A DNA stretch of 64,000 nucleotides, taken from NCBI RefSeq assembly GCF_028372415.1, contig NC_092874.1:114093744-114157743 (forward strand). The letters run 5' to 3'. Position 1 is the stretch's first letter, and every line of letters starts with the position of its first letter. The stretch is from Notamacropus eugenii (lineage: Eukaryota > Chordata > Mammalia > Diprotodontia > Macropodidae). Below the pieces are notes generated by a model, which was not told the DNA's origin, searched no databases, and saw only the letters and a program-made list of their open reading frames with translations. Made by a program: the position numbers and the translations under genes. Of this stretch, positions 11,759 to 22,256 are shown piece by piece.

Positions 11759-11965
11759 GCACTTCAAGGTTTGAAACAGTTTCTCATTTGAACCTCCCAC
11801 TAACCCTGTGATGTAGGTGCTAGCATTGTCCCAGTTTTCCAGATGAGGAAACTTTGGTTGAGAGCAGTTAAGTGACTTGCCTGGGGTTATATAGTTAGCA
11901 AGGATTGAATGTGGAATCTCAAGCTAGGTCTTCCTGACACAAATTCCAGCACTCTATCCCCTATT
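11759..11965 (-). repeat. MIR/THER SINE, antisense
   Basis: 'ccagatgaggaaactttgg', 'gttaagtgacttgcctgggg' and 'ggtcttcctgacacaaattc' are reverse-complement MIR landmarks. Confidence 0.7.
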
Positions 11966-11969
11966 CTGT

Positions 11970-12310
11970 ATACTCTGAGAAGATAAAAGGCAAGAATCAA
12001 GAGTGACTGAAGTTATGAATCTTGATGACTAGACAAATGGTGGCAACCTTTGCAGTAGAGAGTAGTTTGGAGGTGGGCAAAGTTCAAGGGAAGAAAATAA
12101 TAAGTTTGAAATGCCAAAGGGATAGTCATATGGAAATATCCAGAATTGCCCTTGGTGATGGAATACTGGAGTTAAGATGGGAGATTAGGTTGAGAAATTT
12201 GAGAGTTAATTGCAGAGAGACAGTCCGCTGGAGCAGATGAGATCACCCAAGAGATAGGGTTTAGAGTGATTGGAAGAAGGCTGAGGATAGCGACTTGGAG
12301 AACACCCACA
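11970..12310 (-). repeat. L2-like purine-rich LINE remnant, antisense
   Basis: Purine-rich text such as 'ggagcagatgagatcaccc' and 'gagaacacccacac' resembles antisense L2 coding region. Strongly diverged. Confidence 0.45.
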
Positions 12311-12411
12311 CTTAACTCATATTGTTTTTTTTTTTTTAAGAATGAGGAACATTTGGACATGAGTTATAGAATTAAGTATAGTCAGTATTTAGGGAGACAT
12401 GTGACTTGAGA

Positions 12412-12662
12412 CTGGGCAGCTTGCTAAGTGGTACAGTGGATAGAGTACCAGGCCTGGAATCAGGAAGACCTGAGTTGAAATGCAGTCTCAGACACTTACT
12501 AGCTGTGTGACCCTGGGCAGGTCACTTAACCCTGTTTGCCTCAGTTCCCCATCTGTAAAATGAGAGAAGGAAATGGCAAACCACTACATTATCTCTTTCA
12601 AGAAAATCACAAATAGAGTCATGAGGAATCAAACATGACTAAAAAAAAAGACTGAACAATAG
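12412..12662 (+). mobile_element. MAR1-type tRNA-like SINE
   Basis: Nearly complete marsupial SINE. The head is 'ggtacagtggatagagtacc' and 'agacctgagttgaaatgc', the middle 'ctgtgtgaccctgggcaggt' and 'ggaaatggcaaaccac'. The tail contains 'gactgaacaat' after an A9 run. The tail resembles the BovB 3' end at 47.70-47.73 kb, as expected if BovB/RTE enzymes mobilise it. It is one of the better preserved copies here. Confidence 0.85.
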
Positions 12663-12840
12663 CAAGTTGACCTGAGAGGAAAGGAAGAAGCGAGCAGGCA
12701 AATTCTGGGAGGAGAAAGTAGGAGTTGTGATTTGATATGACAGACAATAGGGAGCCATGACATATTTTTGAGAAGGAAGAGTCCATGATGACATTAATAA
12801 AAAAAAAAAATCTGGTGACCAGCATAAGTGAAGGATTCCC
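12663..12840 (-). repeat. L2-like remnant, antisense
   Basis: Continues the purine-rich antisense L2-like text interrupted by the MAR1 copy ('gacaatagggagccatgac'). Confidence 0.4.
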
Positions 12841-13516
12841 TTATTTGAAGTTCCCTAAATTGTTGTATTTTTTTTTTTTTTGGTGAATGACATAGTGTTG
12901 ATTGCATCAAACTTGGGAAATAAGTATGATTAATCCATAGTTATTCAGAGTTGGACCTAATTATCCAAACAGGAGAAACAAGTAGATGAAGAATTCCTGT
13001 TGTCCAGATTGATATGCTGTTGAGTAAGTAGACAACCAGTAGAAGATATCCATCAGTATATTATCTTGGGGTATAAATGCATAATGAGTTGGACTCAGGA
13101 TCAGAAAGGAAAAAAGGCAAGATTATCTTTGGGAAACTGAAGTTCTTCAAATAACTTCAGGCTCTGAAACAGAGGTCCATCTTTTTAACAACAATGGTTT
13201 CCGCTTAATGTTATATGACTTTGAATCTTGCAATCTCAGCCTTCAAAGCACTGAAATTAAGATCACTAAAACATCAGTGGAGAGGTGCATGGTGGATAGA
13301 AACAATCTTCAACATTTGTTTTGGAGTCTTCATTTCTGATTTCTTCAGTGTAGGGAACTCCCATCTTGTAAACTCTTTCCACTGAAGCATACTGGCAACT
13401 TTCATATGTGCCAGAAGCAGACTTTAGCCTGGTTCTTCCTGATAGGCAGTGTGGTACAAGGGATGCATTATACCACATCATCCCTTGGGGACTTGCTCTG
13501 GAAAAATGGAATAAAG
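12841..13516. other. No recognised feature
   Basis: Mixed-composition DNA with a T17 run near 12865. The overlapping frames on both strands at 13.27-13.62 kb have no family resemblance and run into the hAT element that follows. Confidence 0.35.
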
Positions 13517-13714
13517 CAAAAGTTGTCAACATGTGGTCTGGGGACCCTTTGGGCTCCCTGGTATCCTTCCAGGGTGTCCTCAAGGTCAAAACTGTTTTCA
13601 TAATAACATTAAGGTACTGTTAATTCTCATAGAGTAAAAAAGAAAGCTCTTGGGGGATCCTCAGTAATTTCTATTATAAAAGGGTCCTGATACCAGAAGT
13701 ATTCAGAGCTGCTG
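13517..13714. mobile_element. hAT-type MITE with probable 8 bp duplication
   Basis: The element begins 'caaaagttgtcaacatgtgg' followed by 'tctggggaccctttgggctc', and ends 'gggtcctgataccagaagt' plus 'attcagagctgctg', matching the ends of a mammalian hAT-Charlie-like family. Flanks are gaataaag (13509-13516) and gagtaaaa (13715-13722), a 6/8 match. A related copy is at 41.21 kb. Confidence 0.65.
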
Positions 13715-14099
13715 GAGTAAAATATGCCATCAGAGAAATTTTTTTGGAGGAAAAAATGATGGCTGTTCTCATAAGAACCTCAAGGTGTAACTGATTGTTC
13801 ATGTGGTTCATTGGTATCCATACAGTGTCAAAAGAGCTGAATGAAGGTCCCTAGCATGTTAAATGAACCTCCTTTGGTGAACTTATGGGAGGGCATGGCA
13901 AGAGTTGTCCAAGATGGGCAGGCATAGATGGGAGGCAATCAACATGATTGAAGAGAGTGCCCTTACTGATGAAATCTCATATCCAAGTGCATAGGATGGG
14001 CTGTAGGCATGAGGACAAACTAAGAAATCATTGCCACAGTCCAGATGTCATGTACTAAGCACTGGACTAGGGCAGGGACAATAATGATGAAGATGAAGA

Positions 14100-14350
14100 G
14101 ATGAATTTGAGACATTGACTCTCAGACTGCCTGTTTTTGAATGTTGCCACATTTCCTAGCTCTGTTACTTAGCTTCTCAGAGTCTGTTTCCTTTTCTATA
14201 AAATAGGAATGTTGTCAGTAGTACTGTGATATAGTATTATCTGTGTTATAGATCTGTAGTACTTTGTAATGGAGGTGATGAGGATCAAGTTGAAATGTAT
14301 ATATAAGGCAGACTTTTAAAATACTGTGTAAAGGTTAGTTACTGGAATTT
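14100..14350 (+). repeat. MIR/THER SINE, diverged
   Basis: 'cctagctctgttacttagct', 'ctgtttccttttctataaaa' and 'taggaatgttgtcag' follow MIR order. Confidence 0.5.
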
Positions 14351-16234
14351 ACTGGTTGATTTGATGTAAGGAATGAAAGAGAAGGCAGAAGTCAAGCCTA
14401 GGGGACTGGAGTAATGGGATAGATTCATTTTTGCTAGCAAACTGCTATTTGTTTTCCCAGAGGCAAGTTTTTAGAAAGGAAATGATACATGATTGCTCAA
14501 TTTACAATCACGAAAACTTCTTGTAGAAAAGATTAATTAGTATTATAAAAATAATTTTAATTTTATTCTTTTGGAGATAGAGGTGTAGAAATTTGAAAGG
14601 GAAAGAAACAGCTTTTAATGAAATAGAATATACACCATTCACAAGTTAAGATAAACTTATGGTTCCCTTACTGCTTTACAGTGTGTATTAGTTCCAAAGG
14701 AATTAACACTGGGAGATTCAGTATATTTAAACAGCTTATACCTAGCTGCATATTGTGATATTTCCTAATATTTATATTTAAAATTGGCCTGAGTGGAGAA
14801 AGAATTCCTGGTGAAGTGTAAGACTCAATCTTAGAGCTCCTCCTCATTGCTTGAAGGCATAAGGTTAGGTCAGCAGGAAGAAGGATGGCAGGGACATGGT
14901 GAAATGACAGTTTATTCTTCCATGTAGTTATGCTTTCCAAAGGTGCATGCTTTTGTTGTTTTTTTGTTTTTAAACCTTGAGCATTAACCCATATTAGTTT
15001 TGGTAGGATTTTTTGAGCTCAATTTTCTTTGAAGTCAAAAAGGCCTTTTCTTTTGTTTCTTTTGTTGACCCTTTATTAAGTCAACCTTCTACATTTATTG
15101 TGTAGTTTCAATATAACATATTTGCTCTGTTACATTAGGAAATTTGTAAAGTGTTTAATTTTGTACTTCTGTTGACTCTGCCTTAAAGCTGAAGAAAAAT
15201 AAGAATGTTGCTTAAGTTTATTGAAAGTTATATAGTGCAATTCTGTTTAATATGTACATGAATAAAACATGATTTGTATTTTTCTTCTAAATGTTTAGAA
15301 CATAATTTTATGTTTGGAGGAATTCAGAAGAGGAAGAAGACATGGGTGTGGTTCTTAAAAGCTTTATATTAAATTCACCTTAATTTTCCCTAGCAATTCT
15401 CATTTTCTTTTCTAATTTTTTGAAAGTGCTGTAAACAGTATTAGGTAAATAATAATGATTAAAGATATTATGCAATATAACATTTTATGAAAAACATTTT
15501 CTCTTACCCTTAGAGTGTTTGCTAAGACCTTCTTGAGCCTTTTGCCATGACATATCTTTATTTTTTGCTTATTTATTCAATTTAGTTATGCGTTCCAGAG
15601 TTTTTTGGAGTGGGAAAAAAGCCATCTCATTCTTCTTGCAGAATTGTTTTAAAAGTGTTTCCAACATTCTAGCTTTGGTTAAAAAGACTGGATCCACATT
15701 TTTTGTGTGTGATAATTATTGATGGAGGGTAGCCCTGAAATAAACTTAGGATTTCATGATATTTTATACTGCTTCTTGCACCATTCCTTATAGAAATAGA
15801 TTTCACCAATTCTTAGTTATTGTTGTTAGACGTGAGAAAAAATGAATAATCTTTAAGCAAAGGAGGGCCTCTATATTTGAGGATTTTAGCATGCTTTGGA
15901 ATAAATTGTGCCTCTTGTGCCAAACCAAGCTTTCCCCCTAAGGCTTGATTTTTTTTATTGTTTTGCAAGCAGCATTATTCCTCACTGAGGCAAAAATGGA
16001 AGTGGGGAATGATGGAATGTCTCTTCTCTCCCTCCCCCCCCCCCCAGTACTATATATTTCAGGATTCTTTATGATCAGCTAATTAAAAATAAATAGGTAA
16101 TCCACACGTATTCGGAGACTTAAAGATTCACCTGGGTTAATCAGTTTTTTTAAATTGAAAAGTCATTTCCTCCCCTCATTCTGCTCCTTGCCTTCCCTTC
16201 ATTGGAACCAATTTCTTTCATATCATAGTCTGAA
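14351..16234. other. No recognised gene; AT-rich
   Basis: Single-copy-looking sequence with a C-run at about 16030-16046. No exon, RNA gene or clear repeat was recognised. Confidence 0.4.
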
Positions 16235-16440
16235 TTACTTAAATCAGACAGTTATGGATCTTGAGAGCTGGAAGGGGACAATGGAAGTCGTTTAGGTCAA
16301 TCTTATTCTGTGGATGAGGAAACTGAGCTCCATATTAGAGGTTGGGTGACCTGACCAATGGTATACAGTTGTGTCAGAGTTAAAATTTGAAATCTGGGCC
16401 TTTGGATTCCATCACATCAACACCTATCAGAAATTTGCAG
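16235..16440 (-). repeat. MIR3/THER2-like SINE, antisense
   Basis: 'ttgagagctggaaggggaca', 'tggatgaggaaactgagct' and 'ggttgggtgacctgacc' are landmarks of the antisense MIR3-type SINE. Confidence 0.6.
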
Positions 16441-16961
16441 CATAGGAAGAAAGGAGTCACTTTTGGAGCAGGAGGGCAGGCCTTAGGTGGATTAGAGGCC
16501 TGACAGAAGACAGTGTGACATTATTGTGGGGAGAGGAGTTCCAAAGGTGGTAGGATTGTGCCAAAGGAAAGCTTTGCATGCTTTACAATTTCCTGAGAGC
16601 CCCTGATGGCAGCTGCTGTGTCACTGAAAATCTTTCTTTCTGATTTTTGGCATATGTGTCTTAATGAGCATTCAGTGGAAAAGACTAATTTAAAAGACTT
16701 TACGTGGTTAAACATAAAATTTTCAGTGGCTGGATTTTCATCTCAAGCCTTGTGAATTCTGGCTACATTTGTTACTACCCCTACTTAGAACATACATTTA
16801 AAATGACCAAAGAACATCTTAAGATGTTTTGGCTTAGGAAATTGGGAAAGTTTGGGAAGGCTGCCAACCATTTCCTCTAAAGAAGTTATTTCTCTAGTCC
16901 ATCCTCTCAGTTTAACCTATTTCCTCTCCAGTTAATCTCTATCTCTAGTTATATCTGTTGC

Positions 16962-17240
16962 ACATAGTATGGTGAAGAGGAAAGAGTATTGGATTCAGAG
17001 TTACAAGACCTGAATTTAAATTACGTTACTGTCATTTAGTCTAAGTCCCTCACAGCTCAAGCCCTCATGAGGGTCTTGGACGAGATTACTCCGTGATTTA
17101 GGCCACTTAACCTCTCACCTAATCTTCTTATCTACAAAATAGGGATAATTACAGTTGTATTACATACCCTACAAGTGGTTGTGAGGAAAGAACTTTGCAA
17201 ACCTTAAACTCAATGTAGGTTGAGTTATGATGTACCTCTA
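16962..17240 (+). repeat. MIR/THER SINE with internal insert
   Basis: Head 'ggaaagagtattggattcag' and tail 'cctacaagtggttgtgagg' with 'actttgcaaaccttaaact' are MIR. About 60 unrelated bases, containing 'agccctcatgagggtct', interrupt the middle at roughly 17040-17100. Confidence 0.6.
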
Positions 17241-17436
17241 GCCTTTTCCCCTGCTTTTTTATTATTGATAGAGTATTTGAAGATTTCTCTATGAGGGCTT
17301 TTCTAGATGCTGATCTTCCACAACTCCTCAGACAGTGTTATACTTGGTCAACTTTCTTGTTCAGTTATATAGAGTGAAAATTATATATTAATGTGGAGTG
17401 GAACTCATTAGTTTGCTTATTGGCAAATTCTTCAAG

Positions 17437-17687
17437 GAAAGTTTTATTGTTCAGTCGTTTCTGCCTCTTTGTGACTCCATTTGGGGGTTTTCTTAGCAAA
17501 GATACTGGGAGTGGTTTGCCATTTCTTTCTCCAGCTCATTTTATAGATGAAGAAACTAAGTGACTTAACTGGGATCACATAGCTGATAAGTGTCTGAGGT
17601 CAGATCTGAGGAATTCAGGTCTTCCTGACTCCAGGCCTGGCACCCTATCCACTGTACAGCCTACTTGCCCTTCAATAGAAGTTGCCA
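17437..17687 (-). mobile_element. MAR1-type SINE, antisense
   Basis: Reverse complement of the MAR1 layout: 'tgttcagtcgtttctgcct', 'tttgtgactccatttggggg', 'gtggtttgccatttctttct', 'tcttcctgactccaggcctg'. Confidence 0.85.
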
Positions 17688-18002
17688 GATGCAGCTAGGG
17701 AGTGGAGAGACATTTTAATGGGTTGATTGAATTTGGCAGAGGGGAGAGGAAGGCTAAATGTACTAACTACTCTGGGAGTTTCTCAACTACTCTTGCAGTG
17801 AGGAGTAAGGTATGGTTAAATCAGTTGGGTTTGGAGGTGGTTGACCTTATATTTAATTGTTAAAGTTACAAAACTACTAATTTGTTAGAAGTAATAGCAG
17901 AATGTGAAAATAAGTTTATATTTTAACTTTGTGTAATCAGAATTTCCTTAACTATGTTATCATTAGCACTGAGTCTGTCAGACATTTTTCTTAGAACTTT
18001 TA

Positions 18003-18477
18003 GCATTCAGCAAATATATTAGGTACCTACTATGTACTGAGTAATGTGCTAGGTTCTGGGGTCATAGAGCCACAACTTTAGAGTTAGAAGGGTTGTTAAA
18101 GGTCATTTTAGTTCAACTCCCTCATTTTATGAGTGAGGAAACTCAGGCCTGGAGATGTTAAATGATCTGTTTAAGATCATAAAATGGTACATCAGGGATT
18201 CAGACCCAGATCTTCTGATGCTTTCTGCAAAGAAATAGACCTTGCCTTCATGGAGTTCACAATTTAACAAGAGGATGAAACAGACACATGACTATAATAG
18301 AATGGGAAGGGCAGTAGAGTCAGAGTCAGGATCTGGGTTCAAATTCTAGCATTATTTGCTGTCTTTCTGACCTTGGACAAATCATTTCACCTCTCTGGGT
18401 CCAAGTCAACGAATTTTTAAAAACAATGAGGTTGAATTCTTTCTGATCTAGATACATCCTTGTATCTAGAAAATTGT
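18003..18477 (-). repeat. L2 3' end (antisense) interrupted by two SINEs
   Basis: L2 tail pieces at 18003-18070 ('gtacctactatgtactgag') and 18225-18305 flank a MIR3-like antisense unit (18075-18225, 'gagtgaggaaactcaggcct'). A sense MIR follows at 18306-18470 ('gggttcaaattctagcatta'). Confidence 0.55.
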
Positions 18478-19785
18478 TTGCAAAACAAAGTGCTATGTGA
18501 GAGATGAGGAGAAAAGTTCTTTTGAAGAAGGTTGTTTTTTTTTTTTCCCATTGAGAGGTTTCTTAGGAGGAGGTGTCATTTAATGTATGGGCAGGAAGTC
18601 AGGAGGTAAAGAGAGTATATCAATTAGTTGACTAGCATTTTGGATGAACTTTAATAGCCAGCAGGTGAAGTTGAACTCTATTTAGGAGACAATGAGGAAC
18701 CCTTAACATTTTTTCACAGGAGAAGTGGCCTAATTTTAAAGCATGAGAAAGATGATTTTTGGTAACTTGGAAGTAGGGAGAGAGTTGAGGTGGGAAAAAG
18801 GGGAGTGATGGTCAGAAAAGGATTAAAAGATGTACAATCAAAGGAGTATAACTAATGATTAATGAGGAACTGGTGGTGTATTCATTTATTCAGTAAACAT
18901 GTGTTAAGCCTCAGTGGAGATACAAAGGCAAAAAACCCCAAACTGTCCCTATTCTCAAGGAATTTATGTTTAATTTGTTGAGTATTGGGAAAATTAACAT
19001 GAAAATATAAATTCAAAGTAATTTCTGGGGATGAGGGCACACTGGCAAGGGGGAATCAGGATCAGTTTTGGGTAGAAGGAGGGGGCAGTTGAGCCGAGTC
19101 TTTAAGGAAATTAGAGTGAGGAAAGTTTGCATTCTAGGCATATATGACAGCCTATATAAAGACACAGAGAAAGCAGATATGAAAGAGCAAGTGGGACAGT
19201 TTGGCTGCAAAATTTTGTGTGTGTGTGTAGAATTATAATATGAAGAAACCTTCAAAAGATAGGCTATAGCACTATTGTGAAAGCTTGCTCTTTATCCTAA
19301 AGACATTTAGGAGACATTGGGGCCAGGGAGTGACATTGTCAGATTTAGGAAGATCATTTTAGCCATTAGGTGGAAGAGTCTGGAATGCAGAGGGGAGAGA
19401 TTGAAGTTAGAGGAGGCTTTTGTATTCTAGATGAAAGGTAATGAGGACCTGAACTAGAGAGTGGTGACTTTGTAAGAGGAGGTAGAAGACTTGGTAACTG
19501 ATTGGCTATGGGGGCTGAAGGAATGTAAAGAATCAAGCAAAGATGAGACCTGGGTGACAGGAAGAATCTGCAACAGATATATAGAGTTTAGGAAAAGGGG
19601 AGAATTTGAGGAAAAGAAAATGAATTTTGTATTGGTTTTATTAAGGTTGAGATGCATCTTGGACATTTAGTTGGGAATATCCAATAGGCAGTTGGATATT
19701 TAGGCTTGTAACTCGAGAGAGACTGTATAGATTTGATTCATCTGCCTAGGGGATGAGATGTGATGATATCATCAAAAGAATGTAG
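18478..19785 (-). repeat. L2 LINE body, antisense
   Basis: A further antisense L2 tail lies at about 18885 ('atttattcagtaaacatgtg'). Beyond it is antisense L2 body ('gacattggggccagggagtg', 'aggaagatcattttagcc', 'ccaataggcagttggata'). It is interrupted at 19786 by a hAT-like element and resumes at 20401. Confidence 0.65.
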
Positions 19786-20400
19786 CAGAGGTTCCCAAGC
19801 TTATTTTTTTCACCACCCCCTTTTTGAAAAAAAATTCTCAGTACCCCCCTGGAAATTACTTTCTTTAACTTAAGTTTTTTTCTTGATATTTGTGTTATTT
19901 CAAAAAAAAAAATATATATATATATTTAAATAATGCATCTTAAATTTAATAACTTACTATAAGTTTATGGAGTTTTTCCTGCATTAAAATTTTGATGATG
20001 CAATACTGTACCATATAACCATATAGTGTTGTATTGTAAATAAGTCATTATATGCACATATTCCTGTCGCTGAATGCTGGACTTACAACAGTGCACTGTA
20101 CATTTGCTAGTCAACACTTGCTTGTTAACACTTGTTAGCGGACTTGACTCCTGATCAGTTATAACTGGCATTTTTTGTGTTTATTTGGAAAATAATGTAA
20201 TCACTGCAACTTTAACTCTGTTACATAACAGATGAAACATGTACAAACGATTTTTCAATATTTTCTTATCTTCCTTATGCTTACATTACCCCCTTGTTTT
20301 TAATCAGTGCCCTCCAATTGCACTCGAGGTCACTACCATTCCCCTCCCCATTGTACTAGTGCCCCTCAGGGGATGGTATTGTTCACTTTGGGGACCTGTG
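19786..20400 (-). mobile_element. 615 bp hAT-like non-autonomous element, copy 1
   Basis: Starts 'cagaggttcccaagctta' and ends 'cactttggggacctgtg', an imperfect hAT-type inverted repeat. A second copy lies in the opposite orientation at 35.12-35.71 kb. Shared inner blocks, read on the minus strand here, include 'catcaaaattttaatgcagg' and a gtcaagtcc-like segment. It interrupts an antisense L2. The flanking 8-mers do not match, so no duplication is claimed. Short frames in both copies encode similar peptides, but this may only reflect shared DNA. Confidence 0.65.
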
Positions 20401-20790
20401 GTAGAGAAAGGAGGGAAAAAGGATGCAGAACTTTTGTATTTACCCCACATGTAGAGGGAAAGGGCAAAGATAATGATCCAGTAAGGGAGAGACTTGAGAA
20501 GGATTTGGAGACTGGTAAGAGTCTTTACTTTGAGTAGCCATGTTGGAAATCTGGTAAGTTGAGAGAATTCAGGAGGAGAGGAGATGGTTAATGCCACAAA
20601 GATGCCAAGAACTTTAAGGATTGTGAAGAAGTCATCAGATTTGGCAATTAAAAAATCATTGGTACCTTTGGGGAGAATAGTGTCAGTTGTGAGGATTGGA
20701 AGCCAAGACTGCAAGGGGTAAAGAGAGAAAAGGAATTAGAGGCAAACATGCAGACAACTTTTTCTAACAGTTTAATTGTAAAAGGTAAGT
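20401..20790 (-). repeat. L2 LINE body continues, antisense
   Basis: 'aagtcatcagatttggcaat', 'aatcattggtacctttgg' and 'ggaagccaagactgcaag' match the antisense L2 coding region and continue the element before 19786. Confidence 0.6.
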
Positions 20791-20807
20791 TACCCTCCCT
20801 TCCCCCC

Positions 20808-21020
20808 ATATGTGTGTGTGTATGTATTTATTATATCCACACACGTATTTATACATGTGTATATATGCATGTGCATATTCATATATGTATGTATATACAT
20901 GTGTATATATACATTACATATAAAAATTTTACTTATGCATATAAATTAGGTATGTCTTAAACTCATGTATATGTGTGTGTACACACACACATATGTGTAT
21001 ATATATGAATTATACTTGTG
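20808..21020. repeat. TG/TA microsatellite block with palindrome
   Basis: Alternating purine-pyrimidine sequence. At 20969-20994 two 12-base arms, atatgtgtgtgt and acacacacatat, are separated by AC, giving a cruciform or Z-DNA-prone palindrome. A segment like 'ataaattaggtatgtctta' (20941) recurs as 'ataaattcggtatgtcttt' (21022), a partial local duplication. Confidence 0.8.
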
Positions 21021-21039
21021 TATAAATTCGGTATGTCTT

Positions 21040-21925
21040 TAACAGAACTCATCTTTCCCCTTAAACAACCTAATCTCTTACCTTCCCTATTACTGTTGAG
21101 GGCAATACCATCCTCTTAGTTCCTCAGGCTTGAAACCTGGGAGTCATCTGGATTCCTCACCATCTCTCACTCCCTGTATCTAATCCTGTTGCCAAGGCTT
21201 GTTGATTTCACCTTTGCAACATCTCTCAAATAGGCCTCTTTCTCTCTTCTGACACTGTTACCACTCTTGTGTAGTTCCCCTCATCACCTCATGCCTTGAT
21301 TATTGTAATAGCCTGCTGGTGGGTCCACCTCAAGTCTCTCCCCACTCCAGTCCCTTCTCCATTGAGTCACCAAAGTGATTTTCCTACAATACCGATCTGA
21401 TCATGTCGTACCCCCTACTCAGTAAACTTTAGTGGTTTCCTATGGCCACCAAGAGAAAATGCATAATGTTGTTTGGCATTTAATCACCTAGCCCCCTCTT
21501 ACCTTTCCAGACTTTTTAGACCTTATTCTCCCACACATATTCTCGATTCAGTGACACTGGCTTCCTGGCTGTTCCATGGACAAGACACACCATCTCTTGG
21601 CCTCAGGCATTTTCTTTGTCCCTCATGCCTGAAATGCTCTCCCTCTTCTGTCCTGACTACTGATCTCCCAGGTGGCCTTTAAGTCCCAGCTGGAAGTCCT
21701 ACCTTCTATAGGAAGCCTTCCCTAAACCCCTCTTAATTACAGTTCTTTCCATGTTTTAGTTATTTCATATTTTTCTTGTATATCTCTTGCTTTTCTTTAT
21801 TTGTTTGCATGTTGTCTCCCCCATTAGATCATAAACTCCATGAAGGCAGGGACTGTTTTTTGCTTCTTTTTACATCCCCAGTGCTTAGCATACTGTCTGC
21901 CACAGAGTTGTATTATATATGTACA
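21040..21925 (+). repeat. L2 LINE 3' end, sense, about 0.9 kb
   Basis: Long well-preserved sense L2 with successive landmarks: 'ccctattactgttgagggc', 'gatttcacctttgcaacatc', 'cctcatcacctcatgccttg', 'gattttcctacaatacc', 'cctggctgttccatggac', 'gtcccagctggaagtcct', 'tgttgtctcccccattagat' and the terminal 'ccccagtgcttagcata'. It covers the end of the L2 ORF2 and the 3' UTR. The coding part is broken by stops. Confidence 0.8.
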
Positions 21926-21999
21926 CACATGCAATAGCATAAGGGGGTGGTAGGATCAAGAAAGATATTATTTTCAAAGGAGGGAGAGAGTTTATAGAC

Positions 22000-22194
22000 T
22001 GTCAGGAAGAAAGCATTAGATAAGAGGAAGGAAAAGGGTGCTTGCAGGGGCATGACACCTGAGGAGATGAAGGGATGGAGTCAAGGGCATAAATAATGGG
22101 GTTGATCATGTTGAGGAATCGGGTCTCCTTTTCCATCAGAGATTGGAGCAGACAAGTAGAGAACAGGGAATGAGGAAGAATTTTGAGGTATTGG
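22000..22194 (-). repeat. L2-like remnant, antisense
   Basis: 'gaggagatgaagggatgga' and 'gagattggagcagacaag' resemble antisense L2 coding sequence. It forms the left flank of the RTE-like insertion. Confidence 0.5.
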
Positions 22195-22256
22195 TTGGTT
22201 GTTGTCCTTCATTCTCAAAGAGGACCACAATAACATCACCATGATAAAGTGAAATT

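Noticed and set aside
19786-20400. 8 bp target-site duplication around the larger hAT-like element
   Set aside because: gaatgtag and gtagagaa agree at only 3 of 8 positions.
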